The notes beneath the pieces were generated by a model. That model did no database searches, was not told the origin of the DNA, and worked only from the letters and a program-made list of their open reading frames with translations. DNA of 39,786 bases from Streptosporangiaceae bacterium (GTDB lineage Bacteria; Actinomycetota; Actinomycetes; Streptosporangiales; Streptosporangiaceae): contig JAICYD010000062.1 in the NCBI GenBank assembly GCA_025934375.1, positions 1-39,786 on the forward strand. The letters are read 5' to 3'. Both the position numbers and the translations under genes were made by a program. Below are positions 33,324-39,786 of the stretch, in pieces (position 1 is the first letter of the stretch; each line of letters starts with the position of its first letter).

Positions 33324-34036
33324 CCGTGCTTCCCCCTGCGGGGCCTGGCGGTCCGTGGCGGGTGAACGTCGACGTCAGGAACGGTACTGTGGTCAGCAGG
33401 CCGGGTGATGACCCGCTCCAGCTCATCGGCGAGCTGGTCCGCGCGGACGTCCCGGTCGCCGTCATTGACCTGGACCGCAGCACCGGCGTCAGCGAAGGTA
33501 CGGAGCTGCTCGAGGCGGCCGTCAGGCGTCATCCGGGGCGGGTCTGGGCGGGCGGGCGCCTCAGCCCTGCCACGCCACTGGCATTCCGGCTGCTGGACAT
33601 CGGCGCGGCTGGGATTATCGCCGGGCCATCGGCGCTGTTCGCCAATGGGTGGCCCGATCCTGTATGCATGGCCGCGCTGGCGCGGTTCCCCGAGCCGGGG
33701 CGCATCATGGCGAGCATCGACGTGCTCGACGGGCGCGTGGCCATCAATGGGTTCACCACCCCAACCAGGCTCGCTGCCACCGACGCGATCGACGCCATCG
33801 CCCAGGCAACCAGCGGCGCCTGCGCGGTCCTGTTCACCGACGTGGCTGCAGCCACCCGCCGCACTCCCCCCGACTGGGGCTGGATCGCCGGCATCGCCGG
33901 CCGATACCCATGGATCCCACTGTGGTACGCGGGAGGACTGGACACCTGGGCCTCGATTCGGCACGCCTGGGACCTGGGCCTCGGAGCCGTCACCGGCCAG
34001 GCATACCTCGCCGGCAGACTCGGACTCCCAGCGTGA
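33320..34036 (+). CDS. HisA-like (beta/alpha)8-barrel isomerase
   Basis: About 238 residues; ATG 33320 overlaps the previous stop as ATGA (ATG 33314 also possible). HisA landmarks: NVDVRNGTVV (strand 1 with the first catalytic-type Asp), AVIDLDRSTG, AGIIAGPSALF, ASIDVLDGRVAINGF (second catalytic-type Asp), and LWYAGGLDTW (phosphate loop). HisA performs an Amadori rearrangement of a phosphoribosyl amine. Here it stands in a non-histidine context with three phosphoribosyltransferase-like proteins, so it probably isomerises a different ribosylated amine. Last gene of the operon. Confidence 0.8.
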   Translation: MTVLPPAGPGGPWRVNVDVRNGTVVSRPGDDPLQLIGELVRADVPVAVIDLDRSTGVSEGTELLEAAVRRHPGRVWAGGRLSPATPLAFRLLDIGAAGIIAGPSALFANGWPDPVCMAALARFPEPGRIMASIDVLDGRVAINGFTTPTRLAATDAIDAIAQATSGACAVLFTDVAAATRRTPPDWGWIAGIAGRYPWIPLWYAGGLDTWASIRHAWDLGLGAVTGQAYLAGRLGLPA

Positions 34037-34484
34037 CCCGGCAGCATCGTGTCACTCGTTATGAGTAGCAGGCCAGCACTAACGGCAACCTCGGCGACCG
34101 GTATGCCAGATTGCTGTGCTCCAGCCCGGCACCCTGACGCTGAGATGCCTGCCGTGACGATTCTCGCCCACGGTGGTGGGACTCGTTTTGCACGGCTGGG
34201 TCGTGCACTGCTGTTGCAGACGGTGACGACCGGCTTGTCGCCCGATGTGCGATATCCGCCTGACGCGCGGCATCGGGAATCTCAGCATCCATCCGCTGAG
34301 GCACGCAGAACAGCGCATTTTGAACTCGGATGAGACGCTTCAGCCATTGACACTGGAGTGTGCCGACCTGGGCTTTTGCGCCATCCACTCCGGACCATCC
34401 GCTTGTCCTTGTGGGCGGGCGTTATCGAGACGGCAAGCTGAGTCCTTTGCCGAATGCGATGTCTACGGTCGGCGAACAAGTTGA
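34037..34484. other. Gene-poor gap between the HisA-like and E1-like genes
   Basis: A stretch of 448 bases between two convergent transcription units. The short open frames on both strands (for example 34049-34333 plus, 34059-34388 minus) have low third-position GC bias and no recognisable domain. The base composition is visibly less GC-rich than the flanks, which fits eroded or foreign DNA at the junction between the two gene blocks. No convincing terminator hairpin, tRNA or repeat was seen. Confidence 0.4.
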
Positions 34485-36014
34485 TCATTGCTGAGGGGAC
34501 GTGCTCTCGTTCTCGGCATACTTGGCCGCGTACTGGTCCTTATATACGGGGTCGTCGCATATACAGCGGCCGTCACGCTGGGCTTGGACTGGCTGCGCGA
34601 GGTGCGTACCGACGGCATGCAGGACGTCGATCCGTGTGGCGGTCGTTCCTGGCGGGTCGCCGCCTAGGGCGGACCTGATGAGCGTTGCGGCGAGCAGGAT
34701 GCCGGCGAGGGCGGACTGGTGGGATAGCGGGACGTGGATGTCCTGGGACGGGTGGCCTGCTTCGCCTAGCGGAATGATGGCGCCGCCGCAGATGCCTTCG
34801 ACGTACAGGTCGCGGATGGTGCGTCCTTCGAAGGGCGCCAGGCTGTCGACAGGCCTGCCGAGTGCGGCTGCGACCGCTTCAAGGAAGGTGTGCTCCAGGG
34901 GCGTGCCGTTGTAAAGCAGCGTACGGATGTCCATCTGGAGATGTGGGACGCTCAGTGCCTGGGCGACAATCTCGTCCTCGTTCTTAACGTGGTGGCTGGG
35001 CAGGTAGAGGCAGGCGACGCATGCGCCGGGACCTCCGAAATGCGGATGTGTGGAGACTCCAAGGTCGCCGGGCTGAGTCCAGGCGTTGCCGATCCACCGG
35101 GGGAGGGATGCCTGAGCGCTCCGGCGGTCTTGCGCGGTATCGAGGCCGAGCAGGATATGGCTCCAGGCGTAGCCGTGGTGGGCGAGAAATTCTGCGAGCG
35201 GGAGCTGATGCGGTACGAGGGTTAGTCCCCGGGTTTCCAGCGCTGCGCCGAGCCCGACCTTTGAACGGCCTTCGTCGTCGCGGGTGGCCAGGACATAGCG
35301 CTGCAGGTTGCTCAGCTCGATGTCCTGGGGGTCGACTAGGTGGAGCGTTCCTTCGGCGGGAGCGTTGGCGAGTGCCCATAGGGCGGCGTTGCCGATGGCG
35401 CCGACGCCGACGAGGACCACGTCATCATCGAGGCGCCACTGGCTGCGGGCGGTGCGGGTTACGCGGGTGGGACGGTCGGCTCTGTCCTGGGTCCAGGCGG
35501 AGAAGCGGAGCTTGTTGTCGGCGTGTTCCTGCCAGTCTGGCAGGAACACGCGGCGGAAGATGTTCGCTGCGCTCAGGCACGCGGCGACGGCTGCGCCGAA
35601 CGGGTTCTGTGAGTCGCCGACGGGCTGAGGGCGGGTGGTGCTCAGAAGGCCGTCCCATCCCGTGGCACCGGCGTGGAAGGTGGTGGGGAACGGCTTCGCG
35701 ATCTTGCCGATAGCAACGCCGACGGTGGCGTCGCTGGTGATCTCGATCGCCGGATTGATCGCCCTGGCCAGGGAGGCAAGTTCGCCTGCTGGTGTGGTGG
35801 GACCTGAGATGGCCATCTGCGGATATAGTCGCGCAGCCATGCGGGTCAGGAACTCGGCGAGGGCGTGGCCCTCGGGCGTAGCGATTGCCTCGTCGAAGGC
35901 GATCCCGACTGGTGTCTGCTCGAGCCTGGCGCGGAAGTGTCCCTCATCGAATCCGTCGAGGACCTGAGCGGCGGCCAGGGCGCCACGGCCGTAATAGGCG
36001 GCTAGTGCCATCAC
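34485..36014 (-). CDS. E1-like (ThiF-family) activating enzyme of a ubiquitin-like system
   Basis: A 509-residue protein starting GTG 36012-36014 or ATG 36009-36011. The Rossmann adenylation domain begins near residue 195: VVLVGVGAIGNAALWALA (GxGxxG at 203-208), HLVDPQDIELSNLQRYV (Asp228 and Arg239 at the ATP site). It continues with a zinc-type CVAC (332-335) and a C-terminal CICDDPVYKDQY. The first 190 residues are an additional N-terminal domain. E1 enzymes adenylate the C-terminal Gly of a ubiquitin-like protein. A catalytic Cys cannot be fixed by eye; Cys409 in EGICGGAI is a candidate. Confidence 0.85.
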   Translation of the reverse strand: MMALAAYYGRGALAAAQVLDGFDEGHFRARLEQTPVGIAFDEAIATPEGHALAEFLTRMAARLYPQMAISGPTTPAGELASLARAINPAIEITSDATVGVAIGKIAKPFPTTFHAGATGWDGLLSTTRPQPVGDSQNPFGAAVAACLSAANIFRRVFLPDWQEHADNKLRFSAWTQDRADRPTRVTRTARSQWRLDDDVVLVGVGAIGNAALWALANAPAEGTLHLVDPQDIELSNLQRYVLATRDDEGRSKVGLGAALETRGLTLVPHQLPLAEFLAHHGYAWSHILLGLDTAQDRRSAQASLPRWIGNAWTQPGDLGVSTHPHFGGPGACVACLYLPSHHVKNEDEIVAQALSVPHLQMDIRTLLYNGTPLEHTFLEAVAAALGRPVDSLAPFEGRTIRDLYVEGICGGAIIPLGEAGHPSQDIHVPLSHQSALAGILLAATLIRSALGGDPPGTTATRIDVLHAVGTHLAQPVQAQRDGRCICDDPVYKDQYAAKYAENESTSPQQ

Positions 36015-36484
36015 GTCACCCTAAACATCGCGAACGGCGGATCGAGCCCGTCCCAGCCGTTTTCGCCGAGCCTGTAGACGGCGCTGGTATCGGAGATCAG
36101 GCCGTCGCGGCAGAAATCGGCGGCGACGATGGAGATACTGCCAGTCGCGGTTACGATCGGATAGGTGTCGTCGGTGTCGGAATGAAACGCGTTGGTTGGG
36201 TGCGCGTGGACCTGAACCGCCAGGACTTCCCTGTGCTCATATAGCCAGGAGTTGAGTTGATGCAAGGCGTCGCCGTCCACGCGGACCATTAGGCCCGACT
36301 TCATTCGGTAGGACGTCTGGGGGGGGACGTGCACGGTGCGGACCGTGAACTCTGGCGCGCTTAGCGTCCCGCTCCACAGGACGAACAGCTCAAGTCCGCG
36401 TCGGCCGGCGCGGCGGAGGTGCCCCTCAGTCTCGTGCACGATGGTCCGGGAGACGGAGATCAGCTCCAGTTGGCTCAGTGTCAT
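36011..36484 (-). CDS. JAB/JAMM metallopeptidase
   Basis: A 157-residue protein. The JAMM zinc motif is VHAHPTNAFHSDTD: His93, His95, then Ser102 and Asp105, with a Glu near residue 32 as the likely general base. Such proteins remove residues after the terminal Gly of ubiquitin-like proteins or cleave the isopeptide bond. The Ubl in this operon ends in GG followed by two residues, so it needs exactly such trimming. It overlaps both neighbours by four bases (ATGA at 5', GTGA at 3'). Confidence 0.85.
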   Translation of the reverse strand: MTLSQLELISVSRTIVHETEGHLRRAGRRGLELFVLWSGTLSAPEFTVRTVHVPPQTSYRMKSGLMVRVDGDALHQLNSWLYEHREVLAVQVHAHPTNAFHSDTDDTYPIVTATGSISIVAADFCRDGLISDTSAVYRLGENGWDGLDPPFAMFRVT

Positions 36485-37107
36485 TCGGGCGGCTCGCTTT
36501 GGGCGTAGCCGACGATCTGCGGCGTGAGGTTGACGTTGTAGCCGGTCAGGGGACGCAGCCCGTAGGTGTCGATGATCTCCAGGATTCGGATGAGCCGTCC
36601 AGCGCCCGCCGGGCGGTGTATTTCCCACAGGTCACCAGAGTGGGCTGGATGGTCGTGGTACTCGCGCACGCCTGCGATGCACAGGAACGGAAGGCCTCCG
36701 GGGTAGGCCTGCATCAGAGGCTGCTGTTGCAAGATCCGGGGCATGGCGCCCACAGCCGGCATCTGCAGTCCCTGGATGACTAGTGGCTGGCCTTCGACGC
36801 GGCGCGGCAGGTTCGTCGGGAGTTCCTCAGCGCGCCAGGGCTCGCGGGTGAAGGCGTTTACCAGCCGGACGGACGGCGGGCGCAGGTCGTAGTCGGTGTA
36901 GTCGAAGCTCACGCCTGTGACCAGCGGTGGCGGCTTCAGCTGCGGTGCGGCGAGGACCACGAGAGCACGCGGAAACTCTGCCTCGGCCAGGAACCATCCC
37001 CGGGCTCCGTACTGCGTCGCCAGCGCGCGGAAGTCAGCGATCTCGCTGTCGAACTTGGCATGTGAGACTGCCGGGTCAACAGACTGCGCGGGCTGCTCGA
37101 CGATCAT
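36481..37107 (-). CDS. E2-like conjugating protein
   Basis: A 208-residue protein. FDYTDYDLRPPSVRLVNAF (about 68-86) matches the YP-x-x-PP-x-V-x-F strand of UBC/E2 folds. Cys143 in PGGLPFLCIAG is placed as an E2 catalytic cysteine, and it is followed by REYHDHPAHSGDLWE (149-162), a His-rich segment typical of some bacterial E2 families. It would accept the Ubl from the E1 and transfer it to a target. Start ATG overlaps the Ubl stop (ATGA). Confidence 0.7.
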   Translation of the reverse strand: MIVEQPAQSVDPAVSHAKFDSEIADFRALATQYGARGWFLAEAEFPRALVVLAAPQLKPPPLVTGVSFDYTDYDLRPPSVRLVNAFTREPWRAEELPTNLPRRVEGQPLVIQGLQMPAVGAMPRILQQQPLMQAYPGGLPFLCIAGVREYHDHPAHSGDLWEIHRPAGAGRLIRILEIIDTYGLRPLTGYNVNLTPQIVGYAQSEPPE

Positions 37108-37367
37108 GACAGGCCGCCGACGCCGGCCTTCAGGTTGAGGAAGAGGTGCACGTCCGGCGGGAAGTGAAAGCTAGCGATCTTCTGGCTGGTGTCGAGCAAG
37201 GTGCCCTGAGCGTCGCGCAGCTCCCAGTTCTCCGGAGGCTGGCCAGTATTTCCCGTCTGCTCAAGGGCGCGCGGGATGATGGTACCCAGTGGCGAGTTGA
37301 CGTTGGCGTCCACGACGGTGGCTTGGCCGTTGACGACTACCGTGATGCGTATCTTGTTCTCCGGCAC
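37104..37367 (-). CDS. Ubiquitin-like protein (DUF2604-like) with Gly-Gly near its C-terminus
   Basis: An 87-residue protein when started at GTG 37365-37367, with AAGGG upstream. The longer frame to 37418 would run through the operator-like palindrome. The beta-grasp pattern is visible: KIRITVVVNGQATVVDANVN, a helix TIIPRALEQTG, WELRDAQGTLLD and VHLFLNLKAG. The protein ends AGVGGLS, so two residues follow the Gly-Gly. It is the first gene of the cassette. Confidence 0.8.
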   Translation of the reverse strand: MPENKIRITVVVNGQATVVDANVNSPLGTIIPRALEQTGNTGQPPENWELRDAQGTLLDTSQKIASFHFPPDVHLFLNLKAGVGGLS

Positions 37368-37391
37368 GACCGCAGACCCTTCTTCACCTAA

Positions 37392-37414
37392 TACACTGTA
37401 CTTAGTGAAGTGTA
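37392..37414. promoter_or_regulatory. Operator-like inverted repeat between the Ubl operon and the winged-helix gene
   Basis: TACACT (37392-37397) and AGTGTA (37409-37414) are perfect inverted arms around an 11-base centre that itself contains CACT/AGTG. The stretch is AT-rich amid GC-rich DNA and lies in the 107-bp divergent gap, where both promoters must be. It is a good candidate binding site for the winged-helix protein encoded next door. Confidence 0.6.
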
Positions 37415-37474
37415 GCACGGCCCTACGTGCTGACCCACGGCTAGCGCTAAGTGGGGGCGCAAGGCTTAAGCTGG

Positions 37475-38356
37475 ATGCCTATGGTCACCTCGCTCGAGTC
37501 TCATCGCCTGCCTCGGCTCTTCGTGCGCGGGCCCGACACTACCGGGCCACTCGATGACGTTGAGGCCATCCGGAGTTTCCGCGACAGCCTGGTGAAGCCG
37601 AGCGGCGTGACTCAGCCGACAGCCCTGGTCGTCAACCTTGAAGGCCGGTTCCCCACCCCCGCCGTCCTCGTCGAGCTGATCTTGCCACTGGCGCAGGCTG
37701 CAAGGGCCGGGACGTACGGTCCAGTGACGCTGGTGGTTTGCACCCAGGACGAGGCAGTAAGGACCCTGCTGCGGGCGCTGGCACAGGCGCAGAACCTTCC
37801 GATCTTCCTCGCCCGCTCGCCCGGCGAGCTCCATGACGCCGAGCCAGCCGGGTCCCTTACGCCGACGGAGAAGGAGACCCTTGAGGTTCTGAGCCGACTC
37901 GGCGGCCGCACGACCGTGTCAACGTTCGCCCAGGCAACCAGCCTTGAGCCGAATGCCGCGACGAACAGGCTGGTCAACGTCGTTAACAAGGGCTTCGTGC
38001 AACGAGTAGACCGGCCGCGGCGGCAAGGACAGCTCTTCGTCGACCCTCGGGCCGCCACGCCGGCCGAGGACCCGGCGGACCCGACTAGCGGCGACTTCGG
38101 CGTTCCTGAACCCATGCGTAGCGATGTGCGGGCACTCGCCGAGATGCAGGTCCGGGAACCGGGTGCAAATCTTGCCAGCGCGTGGCACGAAGTCATGAAC
38201 AAGCACAGCGACCACCTGGCCGCTGAGCATGAACTGCTGGCGGACATGGTAAGGCGCGGCGACAGAGAAGGGCTGGCGGAAGCGGCCCGCCGATATTCGA
38301 AGAAACAGGCGCAGACCCGACGCGAGGCGCGGGATCGCGAGGAAGGTCAGGCGTAG
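37475..38356 (+). CDS. Winged-helix DNA-binding protein, probable regulator of the Ubl cassette
   Basis: About 293 residues; ATG 37475 or 37481. Residues about 20-130 form an alpha/beta domain (ALVVNLEGRFPTPAVLVELI, PVTLVVCTQDEAVRTLLRAL), reminiscent of STAS-like or SOS-type sensor folds. A winged helix follows (LTPTEKETLEVLSRLGGRT, ATNRLVNVVNKGFVQRVDR), resembling MarR-type domains. The C-terminal 60 residues are highly charged and helical. It is transcribed away from the Ubl operon across a palindrome, the usual arrangement of a local regulator. Confidence 0.7.
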   Translation: MPMVTSLESHRLPRLFVRGPDTTGPLDDVEAIRSFRDSLVKPSGVTQPTALVVNLEGRFPTPAVLVELILPLAQAARAGTYGPVTLVVCTQDEAVRTLLRALAQAQNLPIFLARSPGELHDAEPAGSLTPTEKETLEVLSRLGGRTTVSTFAQATSLEPNAATNRLVNVVNKGFVQRVDRPRRQGQLFVDPRAATPAEDPADPTSGDFGVPEPMRSDVRALAEMQVREPGANLASAWHEVMNKHSDHLAAEHELLADMVRRGDREGLAEAARRYSKKQAQTRREARDREEGQA

Positions 38357-38380
38357 CCGCAGTTCGGCTAGCGTCAGACT

Positions 38381-39115
38381 GTGCCCGCAACCGACACTCC
38401 CCACCTACGCTCGTTCGTCTGCGCAGCCGGACACGAGCTCCGCGTCACCTGCCGCTGCTTGACCGAAGATCTCGGCAGCGCGCTGGACGCTACTTTCGAG
38501 GAGCTGGCCACCCGGCACCCTATAGTCCGGGCATTCCAGCGGGAGCGGCATGCCGCTACGTCCGGCCCTGACACGCTCGGTCCATCCGGCGGCCAGCGGC
38601 CCTTGACCGTGCTCCGCCACAGCAACGACTGGCGTGGCGTCACGTGGCACGACCCCGGCGCGACTGTCGTTTGGCTGTGCGCAACTGGGTGGCACCGATC
38701 CGGCCAGCCTGATGACGCATTTCAGCTATTCGCCCAGCTCAAAGACGAAGGCCGCATATGGCCGACCGCCGAGGACTATGACTCACTGGCCGCTGACCGC
38801 ACTGAACAGTTCGCCGCCTTTCTCATAGACGACGCTCCTCGGCTGCTCGCCATGGCGCGCGCACAGCCCGAGGTCGAGCAGGTACTCGCCATCGGCCAGG
38901 AGCCAGTGGCGCTCGTCGTGCACGTCGTTGAGACTCTTGAGGAGACCTTTGTCGCCGTGTCCGTCCAGAACATAAGCATGGAGATATACCAGATCTTGCT
39001 AGTCGCTCTCTATCCTGAACGTTCCTTCAAGGACTGGAGAGTCGAGCAGCGCCTGCCTACCCGCGACCTCGACTACACGCGTTCAGAGTTCTGCATGTCG
39101 ATCCTTCATGCCTAG
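38381..39115 (+). CDS. Unknown protein co-transcribed with the winged-helix gene
   Basis: A 244-residue protein from GTG 38381, 24 bases after the winged-helix gene. The N-terminal SFVCAAGHELRVTCRC carries three cysteines and a histidine that could bind zinc. Other visible features are TVVWLCATGWHRSGQPDDAF and DRTEQFAAFLIDDAPRLLA. I do not recognise the family. Its place beside a conjugation cassette makes it a candidate target, effector or specificity factor of that system. Confidence 0.65.
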   Translation: MPATDTPHLRSFVCAAGHELRVTCRCLTEDLGSALDATFEELATRHPIVRAFQRERHAATSGPDTLGPSGGQRPLTVLRHSNDWRGVTWHDPGATVVWLCATGWHRSGQPDDAFQLFAQLKDEGRIWPTAEDYDSLAADRTEQFAAFLIDDAPRLLAMARAQPEVEQVLAIGQEPVALVVHVVETLEETFVAVSVQNISMEIYQILLVALYPERSFKDWRVEQRLPTRDLDYTRSEFCMSILHA

Positions 39116-39189
39116 CGATCCCGACGAGGGATCGCCGTGCTGCAGCCAGTCACGCCGATAGCAGGCACAGCGCAGATCAGGCGGTTATC

Positions 39190-39690
39190 TTAAGTCCGTC
39201 TGGAAGAAGCCCTGGTGGGAGGGGGTTTGCGTGGGAGACATGTCGCTGACGTGAGGTTCTGGGCGCGAAGAGAAGACCAAAAAGCGCGCCGAGAAGGGAG
39301 TAGCCGCAGGTCAAGATCGTGCGCGTCGCATCCAATGCACGCGTCTAACCAGCGCATCAGCAGGCCATGCCGGTGTGCGAGGTCGTCCTTGATCTCCCTG
39401 ACTGAGACCGTTCGCTCCATGCGGGGGGAGTAGAGCAGCGAGCTGATGATCGCTGCCGATGTGCCAGCCTGCTTGAACGCGGCGGCGACGTGGTCCGCCG
39501 TGCCCGCGCCGCCGGATGCGATGACCGGCACACTTACCGCGCTCGCGACCGCTGCCGTGATCGCCAGGTCGTAGCCCTGGTGGGTGCCGTCCTGGTCGAT
39601 GGAGTTCACGACGATCTCGCCTGCGCCTAGGAGCGCTCTGAATACCTCGCGACCGGCTTCTTCGGCAGTCTTGCCGGCAGCGTGTTCGAG
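39190..39690 (-). pseudogene. HisF-like cyclase, C-terminal part only
   Basis: The frame gives the second half of a HisF barrel: REVFRALLGAGEIVVNSIDQDGT (second catalytic-type Asp region), then AVSVPVIASGGAGTADHVAAA and AAIISSLLYS. The N-terminal half, with the first catalytic Asp, would lie to the right of 39700, where the start of another gene is found instead. The wording EIVVNSID resembles HisF relatives in accessory clusters more than housekeeping HisF. The tail after MRWLDA departs from the family. Not functional as a cyclase in this form. Confidence 0.7.
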
Positions 39691-39709
39691 TCGCTGAGAT
39701 AATGTGGTC

Positions 39710-39786
39710 ATGCAGGGCACCTCGCGCACCGATCATGACCTGTGGGATGCGGGTGACGTGGCCGGGCACCTGCTGCCTCCGGGCAG
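39710..39786 (+). CDS. Start of an IS1182-like transposase (runs off the window)
   Basis: From ATG 39710 the frame reads TDHDLWDAGDVAGHLLPPG, which resembles the N-terminus of actinomycete IS1182-family transposases (an LxxAxxVAGHLLPxGS pattern). Only 25 residues are in the window. Its position, where the HisF N-terminal half is expected, suggests the element inserted into or recombined with that gene. The left inverted repeat cannot be defined from this side alone. Confidence 0.5.
   Translation, partial: MQGTSRTDHDLWDAGDVAGHLLPPG

Noticed and set aside
39190..39690. HisF-like frame as a working histidine-pathway gene
   Set aside because: The N-terminal half of the barrel with the first catalytic Asp is missing and the C-terminal tail is aberrant.

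Overview
The window looks like a 39.8 kb accessory region of a very GC-rich, filamentous-type actinomycete (Streptomyces/Streptosporangiales-like). This is inferred from strong third-position G/C bias, frequent GTG/TTG starts and the density of families typical of such genomes: Methyltransf_19 (DUF574) methyltransferases, Xre/DUF5753 regulators, DUF397, DUF6879, DUF4192 and RsbW-like ATPases. No rRNA, tRNA or replication origin was seen.

Layout. (1) 1-7.7 kb is a junkyard: an IS4-family element next to a decayed IS3-family element, a hypothetical gene, a YdcF-like gene, the C-terminal half of a methyltransferase, a three-repeat CRISPR remnant without cas genes, and a broken lanthipeptide-type (FxLD) locus, consisting of an intact FxLD-type methyltransferase behind a frameshifted dehydratase C-terminal domain. 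(2) 7.7-13.3 kb holds a MazG-like gene and, on the minus strand, a tightly overlapping six-gene operon: radical SAM enzyme, Asp/Glu racemase-like, HhH-GPD glycosylase-like, PfkB kinase, tandem nucleoside deoxyribosyltransferase-like protein and thymidylate-kinase-like protein. It suggests chemistry on a nucleoside or nucleobase. (3) 13.4-24.9 kb is a regulatory neighbourhood of Xre regulators, partner small proteins, two Methyltransf_19 enzymes, an anti-sigma-like ATPase and an unusual ATPase/GGDEF fusion. (4) A strongly structured, gene-free stretch (24.97-25.11 kb) precedes an eight-gene plus-strand operon (25.2-34.0 kb), almost all genes overlapping by a few bases: DegT aminotransferase, three phosphoribosyltransferase-like proteins, a methyltransferase, a beta-propeller/APH-kinase fusion, a HAD phosphatase and a HisA-like isomerase. 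It reads as a pathway for a ribosylated, nucleoside-like metabolite that I do not recognise as a described cluster. (5) 34.5-39.1 kb carries a complete bacterial ubiquitin-like conjugation cassette (Ubl, E2-like, JAMM peptidase, E1-like; minus strand), diverging from a winged-helix gene and an unknown gene. (6) The window ends in a HisF-like gene cut off at its N-terminal side by what looks like the 5' end of an IS1182-family transposase.

The two most interesting units are the phosphoribosyltransferase/HisA operon and the ubiquitin-like cassette; the radical-SAM/HhH operon is a third candidate system. All functional calls are from reading motifs by eye, without database searches.
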